Below are positions 17,292 through 25,847 of a stretch of 64,000 nt of DNA, in pieces. The stretch is from Kutzneria kofuensis (lineage in GTDB: Bacteria; Actinomycetota; Actinomycetes; Mycobacteriales; Pseudonocardiaceae), in contig NZ_JACHIR010000003.1 of assembly GCF_014203355.1 (NCBI RefSeq), forward strand, positions 248,001-312,000, in the 5' to 3' direction. The first letter of the stretch is position 1; every line of letters starts with the position of its first letter. The notes beneath the pieces are model-generated. The model was not told where the DNA came from, did not search any database, and saw only the letters and a program-made list of their open reading frames with translations. The position numbers were made by a program, and so were the translations under genes.

Positions 17292-20200
17292 CTATCCCTG
17301 CGTCGACAACGGAAGGCCGGCCAGGCCACGAAGCGCCGGGTCCGGCCGGAACACGGGCTCCTCGGCCAGCCGCAACCGGGGGAACCGCGCGGCCAGCGCC
17401 GGGAACAGCACCTGGCCCTCGATGCGGGCCAGCGCCGCGCCGATGCAGTAGTGCACGCCGGCCCCGAAGGTGAGGTGCCCGGCGGCGTCGGGCCGGCACA
17501 GGTCGAGTCGGTCCGGGTCGGGGTAGCGGCCGGGATCGCGGTTGGCCGCGCCGAGCACTGGAAACACCAGCTCACCGGCCTTGATCCGCTTCCCGCCGAG
17601 CTCAAGGTCGACGGTCGCCTGCTGCGGCGTGATGATCGGGGCCGGCGTGTCGTAGCGGAGCAGCTCCTCGGCGGCGGTGCGGGCGATGGACGGATCGGTG
17701 CGCAGCAGTTCGAACTGGTCGGGGTTGCGCAGCAACGCCAGCACACTGTTGCCGATGTAGTTGGCGGTGGTCTCCAGGCCGGCGTTGATCAGCGAGATCA
17801 CGTTGGCGACCATTTCGTCCTCGTTCGCCCAGCCGCCGGCGAACCGCTCGTCGACGGTCAGCCCGCGCACGTACGTGGTCAGCTCGTCGGCCGCGGCCAT
17901 CGCCCGGTACGCCACCGCCGCCGGATCCTCGCCGAACTGGGCCTGACCCAACACGGCCATGATCTCGCGACCCCACCGTGCGACTTGTGGCTGGTCGGCT
18001 CGCGGCACGCCGACGAGATCCATCACCACGCGGCCGGGCAACGGGTACGCCACCTCGGACATGAACTCCACCGGCCCCGGCCGGTCGATCTGGGCCAGCA
18101 TCTCGGCGACGGTCTTCTCGACGTCGGCCCGCAACGCCTCCATCGCCCGGCCGGTGAAGCTGCCGGCCAGCACCCGCCGCATGCGCTCGTGCCGCTCGCG
18201 GTTGCTGAACGGCAGGCTGGAGTCGAGCCAGTCGATGAACGGCCGCAGGTCGTCCAGGACGTCCGCGGGCAGCCGGGGCAGCAGCGTCGACGTCGACGGG
18301 CGGATCACCGACGGGTCGCGGAGCAGCGCCGACACCTCCGCGTGCCGGGTCAGCACCCAGCCGTCGAGCGCCTCGTCGCGGTACACCGGCGCCAGGTCGC
18401 GCAGCAGGTGATAGAAGGGGTAGGGATCCCGCAGGAAGTCCGGGTCCATCGGGTTGAGGTGGATGCTCGACTCGATCCGGGCCTGCTCCGGCGGTCGGGG
18501 CGCGGGGATCCGGGTGATGCAGTCGCGGACGGCGGCGGCGAGCGCGGTCAGGTCCGGCGGCGCGAACGCCGTGAAGTGGTTGCCGGGCACGGTGATCACC
18601 GACAGGCGGCCGAGGGACACGTGTTCCCAGCCGTTGGCCGGATCGTCCAGGCGCAGCTGGATGTGCCGGTCGTCGAACAGCACCTGTGGGAAGCCGCCCG
18701 CGGCCTTGATCAATGTGACGGCAAGATCGGACGGCCCCGGCTCGTAGCGCACGACCGCTTCGAGTTGGGCCTGGTAGACGCGCATGATGGCGGCGATGTG
18801 CTCGTCCGCCGGCCCGCTCGCGCCGAGGAACCGGCCCAGCTCGCGGCGCTGCTCGGCGGGGGAGAGCGACTGGTCGACGCGCCGGCGCGGGGCGTCCGCG
18901 CCGCGGAAGGCGAGGGTGCGCATCCGCCACAGTTCCTCGATGATGGCCACGTCGTCGGCCGGCGGCTCGGGCTGGCCGGGCTCGGCCAGGTAGGTGTCGA
19001 TCAGGATCACCTGCGCGACCTCGTCGCCCTGCGCCCGCAGCACGCGGCCGACCTCGTACGCCACAAGGCCGCCGAAGGAGTGCCCGCCGACCAGGTACGG
19101 CCCGTGCGGCTGGATCGCCTTGATCTCCTCGACGTGGCGCCGGGCCAGTGCCGACACCTCGTCCAGCGGCTCGTCGACGCCGTCGAAACCGGGGCTCTGC
19201 AAGGCATAGAACGTCTGCTGCTGGCCGATCGCCCGCGCCAGCGGCAGCAGGTAGTAGGCCGCGCCGACCGCGCCGCCGACGCAGAAGAACGGCCGGGGCG
19301 GCGTCAGCGCCAGCGCCAGGCTCTGCGGTCGGGCGACTTCGGCGCCGTGCTCGTCGAGATGCCGGGCGACAGCGTCCAAAGTGGGCAGTTCGAGCAGCAG
19401 CGAATGCGGAATCCGATAGCCGAGCCGCTCCGACAGGTCGGCCAGCACCGTCGCCATCGACAGCGACTCCAGACCCAGCGTCGCGACCGGCGCGTGTGGG
19501 TCGACCGGGCGCTTGGTTTCGGCGGAAACGCGCCGTGCCAACCACTCCGTGAGGTCGGTGCCGAAGTGGCGGGCGACGAACTCCTGGGCATAGTCGAGGT
19601 TGCACTCGACCAGCTCGAACGCCGGCAGGCTGCCGACGTGATACGTGCGGTGCCGGCCCTGGAGTTCCTCGATCCTGTCGTAGATGCCGTCGGCGAGGTC
19701 GGCGCAGCCGAAGCGCGGCATGTACTTCCACCGCCGCTCCTCGAACACCTCGGCGACGTCCGCCGGCCCGTAGGAGTAGCAGGCACACACCTCGCTGTCG
19801 GGATACCGGTGGTGGAACGAGACGTCGCCGTACAGCGTGAAGGCGAGCCGCGGCTGGTGCGGCGCGGTGCAGAACGTCGTGCGGTAGTCGTGATAACGGA
19901 TCCTCGACGCGATGTCCCGTTCGTCCTCGCGGGCGTCCAGCACCGGCAACAGCTGGTCCAGCGGCACCGTCAGCACAAGGTCGTCGAACTGCAGCGTCTC
20001 GGCGCCGACGGTCACCAGCACCCGGTTGCCGTGCCGGCGGATCGCGGAGATCGTCACCCCGCAACGGACATCCTTCAGCGAGGCGGCGACGCGGTCCCAC
20101 ACCTGCCCGAAGCCGCCGGCGACGGTGAACGGGCGGGTCAGCCGGTCGCACAGCAGGCCGGTCATCTCGGCGTACTTGACCAGGTACAGAGCCGGCAGAT

Positions 20201-20651
20201 CGCCGCGGAGGCGGCCGTAGCCGGAGGACGTGTAGCCCAACCCGAACGCGTCCTCGAACTCCGGCAGCTCGGTGAGCCACTCCCGCGCCGGCATCGCCAG
20301 CGCACGGGCCGAATGCGCCAACCCGGCCGTCGCGATGTCCGGGAACCGCTCGGCGCGCAGCTCCTTGTACCGCTGCCGGCCCTCCTGCGAGAGGAACGGC
20401 TGCCGGGTGACCGGCGTGATGTCCTCAGTGGACAGGCCGAGCTCGGTGAGCAGTTCCCGCAGGCGTTTGTACATGCCGGTGCACACGTGGCCGCCGACAT
20501 CGAACACGTGCCCGTCCAGCGTCACCGAAGCACACTTGCCGCCGACATGTCCGGCCGCTTCCAGCACCGTCACGGCATGCCCGAGCCGCTCCAACTCCCG
20601 GGCGACGGTCAGGCCGCTGACTCCCGCCCCCACAACACAAACTCGCCTCAC
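17292..20651 (-). CDS. Four-domain fusion: FAD-dependent oxidoreductase - carrier protein - thioesterase - cytochrome P450
   Basis: 1119 residues in one frame. (1) Residues 1-375: flavin amine-oxidase/desaturase-like oxidoreductase with the dinucleotide motif VVGAGVSGLTVAREL (about 6-20) and an EAAGHVGGK flavin loop. (2) About 385-440: a carrier domain with the phosphopantetheine Ser396 in LGLESLS. (3) About 455-715: an NRPS/PKS-type thioesterase with Ser525 in GHSFGG and His692 in PGNHF. (4) About 730-1119: a complete P450 with AGLETT (957-962) and heme loop FGAGVHYCIG (Cys1069). It should hold an acyl group on the carrier while the flavin and heme domains oxidise it, then release it hydrolytically. 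The GTG start overlaps the FAAL gene stop (GTGA), so the FAAL is the likely loader. I know no characterised enzyme with this order. Product unknown. Confidence 0.9.
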   Translation of the reverse strand: MRRVCVVGAGVSGLTVARELERLGHAVTVLEAAGHVGGKCASVTLDGHVFDVGGHVCTGMYKRLRELLTELGLSTEDITPVTRQPFLSQEGRQRYKELRAERFPDIATAGLAHSARALAMPAREWLTELPEFEDAFGLGYTSSGYGRLRGDLPALYLVKYAEMTGLLCDRLTRPFTVAGGFGQVWDRVAASLKDVRCGVTISAIRRHGNRVLVTVGAETLQFDDLVLTVPLDQLLPVLDAREDERDIASRIRYHDYRTTFCTAPHQPRLAFTLYGDVSFHHRYPDSEVCACYSYGPADVAEVFEERRWKYMPRFGCADLADGIYDRIEELQGRHRTYHVGSLPAFELVECNLDYAQEFVARHFGTDLTEWLARRVSAETKRPVDPHAPVATLGLESLSMATVLADLSERLGYRIPHSLLLELPTLDAVARHLDEHGAEVARPQSLALALTPPRPFFCVGGAVGAAYYLLPLARAIGQQQTFYALQSPGFDGVDEPLDEVSALARRHVEEIKAIQPHGPYLVGGHSFGGLVAYEVGRVLRAQGDEVAQVILIDTYLAEPGQPEPPADDVAIIEELWRMRTLAFRGADAPRRRVDQSLSPAEQRRELGRFLGASGPADEHIAAIMRVYQAQLEAVVRYEPGPSDLAVTLIKAAGGFPQVLFDDRHIQLRLDDPANGWEHVSLGRLSVITVPGNHFTAFAPPDLTALAAAVRDCITRIPAPRPPEQARIESSIHLNPMDPDFLRDPYPFYHLLRDLAPVYRDEALDGWVLTRHAEVSALLRDPSVIRPSTSTLLPRLPADVLDDLRPFIDWLDSSLPFSNRERHERMRRVLAGSFTGRAMEALRADVEKTVAEMLAQIDRPGPVEFMSEVAYPLPGRVVMDLVGVPRADQPQVARWGREIMAVLGQAQFGEDPAAVAYRAMAAADELTTYVRGLTVDERFAGGWANEDEMVANVISLINAGLETTANYIGNSVLALLRNPDQFELLRTDPSIARTAAEELLRYDTPAPIITPQQATVDLELGGKRIKAGELVFPVLGAANRDPGRYPDPDRLDLCRPDAAGHLTFGAGVHYCIGAALARIEGQVLFPALAARFPRLRLAEEPVFRPDPALRGLAGLPLSTQG

Positions 20652-22369
20652 GCGGGCACGCCCTCCCGGGACAGAAACTCCTCCCGGCACGCGCTGCGCC
20701 GGATCTTTCCGCTGGTCGTCTTGCGCACCAACCCCTGGGGCCCGACCACCACCCGTGCGCACGCCAGCTGGTGATCCCGCTGCACGCACTCCGTCACGGC
20801 CTCGACGATCGCCCGCTCGTCGGCCCGGCGGTTCCGCGTCTCCACCAGCACGACCAGCCGCTCGCCGTCCTCGGCCGGCACCGAGAACGCCGCCACCCCG
20901 CCCGGCCGGATCGCCGGATGGCAGTCGCGCACGCTCGCCTCGATGTCCTCCGGGTGCAGGTTCCGGCCACGCACGATGATCAGGTCCTTCAGCCGCCCGG
21001 TGACGAACAGCTCGTCCCCGTGCAGGAAACCGAGGTCACCGGTGCGCAGGTAGTGGGTCGGGTCCTCGCCGCCGGCCACCCGGGCCCGGAAGGTTCGCTC
21101 GGTCTGCTCGGGCCGGCCGTGGTAACCGAGGGCCTTGGTCGCCGAGCTGACCCAGATCTCCCCGACCCGGCACGGCGGCAGCACCTCGTGCGTGTCCGGA
21201 TCGACGATGCGCAGCCGGGCGTCGAACTTGGTCAGCCGCCCGCAGCCGACCAGGGTCGTCGCCGGCCGGTCGGGCAGCGCCGGCACCGCGCGGCCCGCTT
21301 CCAGGCTGACCCGGTCCAGGCGCAGCGTGCCGCGGCCGCCCATGGTGACGCTGACCGTGTGCTCGGCCAGCCCGTACGCGGCGTAGAAGGCGTCCCGGCG
21401 CAGGCCGGTGCCGGCGAACGCGTCGAAGAAGGCCGCCACGGTGTCCGGCCGGATCGGCTCCGCCGCCGACATGAACACCCGGACGGAGCCCAGGTCCCAG
21501 CCGGCCCGTTGTTCCACAGTCGTCTTGCGTACCGCCAGGTCGAAGGCGAAATTCGGGGCCGCGGTGTGCGTCGCCCGCACCCGGGACATCACCTCGAACC
21601 ACACGGCCGGGCGACGCAGGAACGCCAGCGGCGACAGCAGGCGGGTGTGCGCGTTGCCGGCCAGCGTGGACATGATCACGCTGATCAGGCCGAGGTCGTG
21701 GTACTGCGGCAGCCAGAACACGCCGCGCGCCCGCTCACCCAGCCCCAGGTCGACGGCGTTCGCGGTGACCTCGGCGATCAGGTTGCCGTGCGTGACGACC
21801 ACTCCGCGTGGCGATCCCGTTGAGCCGGACGTGTACTGCAGCAGCGCCGGCTCGTCGGGATCCACCGGCGAACGCCACCCGACCGGAGCAGTCGCCGGGC
21901 GGCAGTTGTCGGTGTGCCGCCAGGTGATCCGCGGCCAGCTCGGCTTCGTCCGGTCGAACACGCCGGCCACCGCGCCGACGCTGCGCGCCCGGTCGTACGC
22001 CCTGGTGGTGAGCACCGCCCGCGGCCGGCAGTCGGCCAGCACGGCCGCGAAGGCCGGCAGCGTCTGGCGCAGCCGGAACGGGTCCGGCGGGTACACCGGC
22101 ACCGGCACGGCGCCGGCGATCAGGCAGCCGACCAGGGCGATCACGAACTCCGGGCCGGGCGGGTAGACCAGCACCGCGCGGTCGCCGGGCTCGAAACCCC
22201 AGCGCCGCAGGGACTCCGCCACCGCCTCGCCCCGGGCCACGGTCCCGGCGGCGGTCAGCGACACGCGGTCGGCGCCGTCGTCGTCGACGAAGGTGAACAG
22301 TGTTCGGTCCGGGCTGTCCTGGGCGAGCGCGCGCAGCGACGCCACCGCCGAATACTCCAAGCCAGTCAC
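20648..22369 (-). CDS. Fatty-acyl-AMP ligase (FAAL)
   Basis: 573 residues, the usual FAAL length. It activates a fatty acid as acyl-AMP and passes it to a carrier protein rather than to CoA. The AMP-binding core YTSGSTGSPRGVVVTH, the WLPQYHDLGLI motif and the YGLAEHTVSV block are FAAL-like, and the C-terminal hinge GRLKDLIIVRGRNLHPEDIE and KTTSGKIRR are complete. Upstream in-frame codons are poor coding sequence, so GTG 22369 (VTGLEYSAV), preceded by GAGG, is preferred. The stop overlaps the start of the oxidoreductase-carrier-TE-P450 fusion by 4 bases, so its acceptor is very likely that carrier domain. Chain length and substrate cannot be read. Confidence 0.93.
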   Translation of the reverse strand: MTGLEYSAVASLRALAQDSPDRTLFTFVDDDGADRVSLTAAGTVARGEAVAESLRRWGFEPGDRAVLVYPPGPEFVIALVGCLIAGAVPVPVYPPDPFRLRQTLPAFAAVLADCRPRAVLTTRAYDRARSVGAVAGVFDRTKPSWPRITWRHTDNCRPATAPVGWRSPVDPDEPALLQYTSGSTGSPRGVVVTHGNLIAEVTANAVDLGLGERARGVFWLPQYHDLGLISVIMSTLAGNAHTRLLSPLAFLRRPAVWFEVMSRVRATHTAAPNFAFDLAVRKTTVEQRAGWDLGSVRVFMSAAEPIRPDTVAAFFDAFAGTGLRRDAFYAAYGLAEHTVSVTMGGRGTLRLDRVSLEAGRAVPALPDRPATTLVGCGRLTKFDARLRIVDPDTHEVLPPCRVGEIWVSSATKALGYHGRPEQTERTFRARVAGGEDPTHYLRTGDLGFLHGDELFVTGRLKDLIIVRGRNLHPEDIEASVRDCHPAIRPGGVAAFSVPAEDGERLVVLVETRNRRADERAIVEAVTECVQRDHQLACARVVVGPQGLVRKTTSGKIRRSACREEFLSREGVPA

Positions 22370-22547
22370 CGTCCTCGACAACACCGTCACGACCGCTCGC
22401 CCGCTGATCGCGCCCCCGTCCCCGCACACCGTGCGGCAGGTGTCGTCCGGCGCGCAAGCACCCCGGCCGGTCGTGTCGCCGAAAGCTACATCTCTACTGT
22501 TGGTGTGCTCGACGGTCGTCCACTGTGGAACATCTGGGGGAGTGGCG

Positions 22548-22820
22548 GTGCGGATGGACGAGGATCTATCCCTCCCGGACGCGTGCCCGGGCAGCGCTCG
22601 GGAGCTGATGGCGGCGATCGCGGACGCGGCCCGGATGGCCTGCGCGCTCACCGACCTATTGACCACGCTGCGGGCGCCGACCAGACGGCTGGCCGGGACC
22701 GGCGCGGCCGCCTCGGTCGAGGTGGCCCGGAGGCGGTCCGAAGAGGCACTTCTGGAGCTCGAAATCGCCCTGGGTGACGTGCGGGCGGCTTGTGGACGTA
22801 CGATACGTCCGAACGGGTGA
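22548..22820 (+). CDS. Small helical hypothetical protein
   Basis: About 90 residues from GTG 22548, preceded by GGGGGA at 6 bases; ATG 22554 and GTG 22542 are alternatives. It is predicted almost all alpha-helical (ARELMAAIADAARMACALTDLL; EVARRRSEEALLELEIALGDV), with no signal peptide or recognised motif. It is divergent from the FAAL operon, and the 180 bases between them hold both promoters. Coding character is good, but the function is unknown. Confidence 0.55.
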   Translation: MRMDEDLSLPDACPGSARELMAAIADAARMACALTDLLTTLRAPTRRLAGTGAAASVEVARRRSEEALLELEIALGDVRAACGRTIRPNG

Positions 22821-22908
22821 GCACCCTGGCGGACCCGTCCGCCCGGGGCGAGTGTCGATCCCCTGCTGGCCGCCGCTCAGGGTTGCGTGGTGACTAAGGT
22901 TGCGAGAC

Positions 22909-23742
22909 ATGAGTCCAGCGTCGTGTCCGGAGTGCGACGGGCCGTCGGCCCGGCCGCTGCGAGTGCTGGCCGTGGACGACGAGCTGCCCGTGCTCGAGGA
23001 GATCGTCTACCTGCTCGGCGCCGACCCGCGGGTGGGCACCGCCGAGGGCGCGCAGGACTCCACCGAGGCGCTGCGGCTGCTGCACCGCGCCGCCGACGCC
23101 GACCGGCCGGTCGACGCCGTGTTCCTGGACATCAAGATGCCCGGCCTCAACGGCATGGAGCTGGCCCGGGTGCTGACCCGGTTCGCCAGCCCACCGGCGC
23201 TGGTCTTCGTCACCGCCGACGACCAGTCCGCTGTGGAGGCGTTCGAGCTGAAGGCGCTGGACTACGTGCTCAAGCCGATCCGGCCGCAGCGGCTGTCCGA
23301 GGCCCTGCACCGGGTGGCGCACAAGGTGATCGCCAGTTCGGTGCACGTGCCGGCGCAGCAGGTGGCCGAGCCGCCGGCCGTCACGCCCGACGACGTCATC
23401 CCGGTCGAGCTGGGCGGCATCACCCGCTTCCTGCGGCTGGCCGACGTGCGCTACGCCGAGGCGCAGGGCGACTACGCGCGGCTGCACACCGCGAACGGCA
23501 GCTACCTGGTCCGGACGCCGCTGACCGGGCTGGAGGAACGCTGGCGCGACGCCGGCTTCGTGCGCATCCACCGCAGCCACCTGATCGCGCTGGCGCACGT
23601 CGAGGAGCTGCGGCTGGACGGCGGGCAGCTGTCGGTGAAGATCGGCGGCGCGATGCTGACCGTGAGCCGGCGGCACACCCCGCAGCTCCGGGACCTGCTG
23701 ATCAAGCGGGCCCGGCCGCACGCGATGCGAGCGGGCAAGTGA
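22909..23742 (+). CDS. LytTR-family response regulator
   Basis: 277 residues. The receiver domain (about 18-135) has the acidic pair DD at 23-24, phospho-acceptor Asp74 in VFLDIKMPG, Thr in FVTADDQ, and Lys in DYVLKPIRP. The C-terminal LytTR DNA-binding domain (about 160-265) begins VELGGITRFLRLADVRY and carries the conserved RIHRSHLIAL segment. It should be phosphorylated by the LytS-type kinase at the end of the same operon. Typical targets of LytTR/LytS pairs are uptake genes for small carboxylates, which fits the symporter encoded between them. The stop overlaps the next start by 4 bases. ATG 22909 is preferred over TTG 22900. Confidence 0.93.
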   Translation: MSPASCPECDGPSARPLRVLAVDDELPVLEEIVYLLGADPRVGTAEGAQDSTEALRLLHRAADADRPVDAVFLDIKMPGLNGMELARVLTRFASPPALVFVTADDQSAVEAFELKALDYVLKPIRPQRLSEALHRVAHKVIASSVHVPAQQVAEPPAVTPDDVIPVELGGITRFLRLADVRYAEAQGDYARLHTANGSYLVRTPLTGLEERWRDAGFVRIHRSHLIALAHVEELRLDGGQLSVKIGGAMLTVSRRHTPQLRDLLIKRARPHAMRAGK

Positions 23743-24116
23743 ACGGCGAGCGGCCGAAGCGAGTCGTCGTCACCAGCCCGTGGACCCGGGCGGCGCGGCG
23801 GTCGCGGTCGTACCCGATCGTGCGGGAGATCGACGAGCAGTCCGAGGTCGGCGCGCTGTACATGCGGTCGCTGATGCGAACCCAGCTGCGCCTCGGCGTG
23901 CTGGTCGTGCTGCTGGTGTGCGGGCCGCTGGCCGCGCTGCCCGTGCTGTTCAGCGTGTTCCCGCTGACGAAGACGGTGGTGGTGCTGGGGCTGCCGCTGC
24001 CGTGGCTGGTGCTCGGGCTGGCGGTGTACCCGGTGGTCGTGCTCGTCGGCTGCTACTACGTGTGGCGGGTGGAGCGCACCGAACGGGAGTTCGCCGACCT
24101 AGTCGAGCAGTCCTGA
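23739..24116 (+). CDS. Small two-helix membrane protein, symporter partner
   Basis: 125 residues. A basic cytoplasmic N-terminus (about 45 residues) is followed by two transmembrane segments (about 48-70 and 80-105) and a charged tail, WRVERTEREFADLVEQ. The layout resembles DUF485-type proteins encoded beside ActP-like acetate symporters, but I am not certain it belongs to that family. GTG 23739 overlaps the response-regulator stop; the symporter starts 3 bases after its own stop. Confidence 0.8.
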   Translation: MNGERPKRVVVTSPWTRAARRSRSYPIVREIDEQSEVGALYMRSLMRTQLRLGVLVVLLVCGPLAALPVLFSVFPLTKTVVVLGLPLPWLVLGLAVYPVVVLVGCYYVWRVERTEREFADLVEQS

Positions 24117-24119
24117 CCG

Positions 24120-25847
24120 GTGAGCAGCACCTACTCCGCGGTCTTCGTGGCCCTGGTGCTCGTCGCCGCCGTGCTGATCGGCGGCTACGGCCTGCGGATC
24201 TCCCGCACGACCTCGGACTTCTTCGTCGCGTCGCGGAGCGTGTCGCCGTGGTGGAACGCCTCGGCGATCGGCGGCGAGTACCTGTCGGCGGCGTCGTTCC
24301 TCGGCGTCGCCGGGCTGATCTTCGCGTACGGGCCCGACATGCTGTGGTACCCGATCGGCTACACGGTCGGGTATCTGGTGCTGCTGGCGCTGGTCGCGGC
24401 CCCACTGCGGCGGTCGGGGGCGTACACGGTGCCGGACTTCGCCGAGGCGCGGCTGGAGTCGCGGCGGGTGCGGCGGATGGCCAGCGTGCTGTCGGTCGGC
24501 ATCGGGTGGCTGTACCTCGTGCCGCAGCTGCAGGGCGCCGGTTTGACGCTGACGACGGTGACCGGCGCGCCGGGGTGGCTGGGAGCGTTGCTGGTGGCGA
24601 CGGTGGTCGCGGTGAACGTGATGGCCGGTGGGATGCGGAGCATCACTTTCGTGCAGGCCGTGCAGTACTGGCTGAAGCTCACCGCGTTGGCGGTGCCGGT
24701 GGTGTTCCTGGTGCTGGCGTGGCGAGATGCGGGCGCGCCGTCCCTGGACGGCTCGGTGCCGGCGGTGTTTTCCAGCGACACCAAGGTGACCGTGCAGACC
24801 ACTGTGGACGTCGAGGTGCCGTCCCGGGTGTCGGTGGTCGTGAACGGCACCGTGGACGGGCATTCGGTGGCCGGCTCCACGGTGTCGCTGGGGCCGGGAC
24901 CGCATCGGGTTTCCGCCGGAGCTGTGTTGGACTTTCCGGCTCACTCCGTTGTGCCGCAGGTGAAGGGCATTCCCACCGACACGAACGCGATGTGGGCGCA
25001 GCCGCTGGGCGGCGAGGGACACGGCGACCCGTTCTACGTCACGTACTCGCTGATCATCGCGACCTTCCTGGGGACGATGGGTCTGCCGCACGTGGTGGTT
25101 CGCTTCTACACCAACCCGAACGGCCGGCAGGCCCGGCGGACCACTGTCGTCGTGCTGGCCCTGCTCGGCGTCTTCTACCTGCTGCCGCCGGCCTATGCCG
25201 CCCTCGGGCGGCTCTACACGCCCGAGCTGTTGTTGACCGGGCAGACCGACGCCGTGGTGCTGGTACTGCCGTCCCGGCTCGTCGGCGGCACGTTGGGGGA
25301 GTTGCTCGGCGCGCTGGTGGCCGGCGGGGCGTTCGCGGCGTTCCTGTCGACGTCGTCGGGGCTGACGTTGTCGGTTGCCGGCGTGCTGTCGCAGGACGTG
25401 TTGCTGCTGCGGGGACTTCGCGGGTTCCGGCTGGCGGCGTTCTTCGCGGCCGTCGTGCCGTTCGGCGCGGCGCTGCTGGTCTCCGGGATGTCGTTGGCAG
25501 ACGTGGTCGGGTTGGCGTTCGCCGTCGCCGCGTCGTCGTTCTGCCCCTTGCTGTTGCTGGGGATCTGGTGGCGGCGGCTCACCCCGTTCGGCGCGATCGC
25601 CGGCATGGCGGCCGGCGGGGGACTGGCGTTGGCGGCGGGGCTGGTGACGCTGCTGATCCCGCCGCGTTCGGGGCTGGTCTACGATCTGCTCAGCCGGCCG
25701 GCGGCGTGGAGCGTGCCGCTGGGCTTCGCGGTGATGATCGTGGGGTCGCTGCTGACGCCCCGGTCCGTGCCGGCCTCGGTGAACCGGACCATGGTGCGGC
25801 TGCACGCCCCGGAGGCGCTCGGGCTGGCCCAGGAGGAGACGCCGTGA
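24120..25847 (+). CDS. Sodium/solute symporter family protein (acetate/monocarboxylate permease-like)
   Basis: 575 residues with about 13 transmembrane segments. SSS-family signatures include the N-terminal TTSDFFVASRSVSPWWNA, the GGEYLSAASFLG sodium-site region, and the ASSFCPLLLLGIWWRR motif typical of ActP-like cation/acetate symporters. An extra-membrane loop (about 220-300) is longer and more beta-like than the core and separates the helix groups, as in other actinobacterial ActP homologues. It imports a small organic acid with sodium. It lies between a LytTR regulator and a LytS kinase in one operon, so uptake and sensing are probably linked. GTG 24120 start; the stop overlaps the kinase start. 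Confidence 0.9.
   Translation: MSSTYSAVFVALVLVAAVLIGGYGLRISRTTSDFFVASRSVSPWWNASAIGGEYLSAASFLGVAGLIFAYGPDMLWYPIGYTVGYLVLLALVAAPLRRSGAYTVPDFAEARLESRRVRRMASVLSVGIGWLYLVPQLQGAGLTLTTVTGAPGWLGALLVATVVAVNVMAGGMRSITFVQAVQYWLKLTALAVPVVFLVLAWRDAGAPSLDGSVPAVFSSDTKVTVQTTVDVEVPSRVSVVVNGTVDGHSVAGSTVSLGPGPHRVSAGAVLDFPAHSVVPQVKGIPTDTNAMWAQPLGGEGHGDPFYVTYSLIIATFLGTMGLPHVVVRFYTNPNGRQARRTTVVVLALLGVFYLLPPAYAALGRLYTPELLLTGQTDAVVLVLPSRLVGGTLGELLGALVAGGAFAAFLSTSSGLTLSVAGVLSQDVLLLRGLRGFRLAAFFAAVVPFGAALLVSGMSLADVVGLAFAVAASSFCPLLLLGIWWRRLTPFGAIAGMAAGGGLALAAGLVTLLIPPRSGLVYDLLSRPAAWSVPLGFAVMIVGSLLTPRSVPASVNRTMVRLHAPEALGLAQEETP

Noticed and set aside
16585-22369. FAAL operon as the lipid starter of the large NRPS
   Set aside because: NRPS-1 begins with an A domain and has no starter C domain. 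The FAAL operon has its own carrier and thioesterase, is on the other strand and lies several kilobases away.
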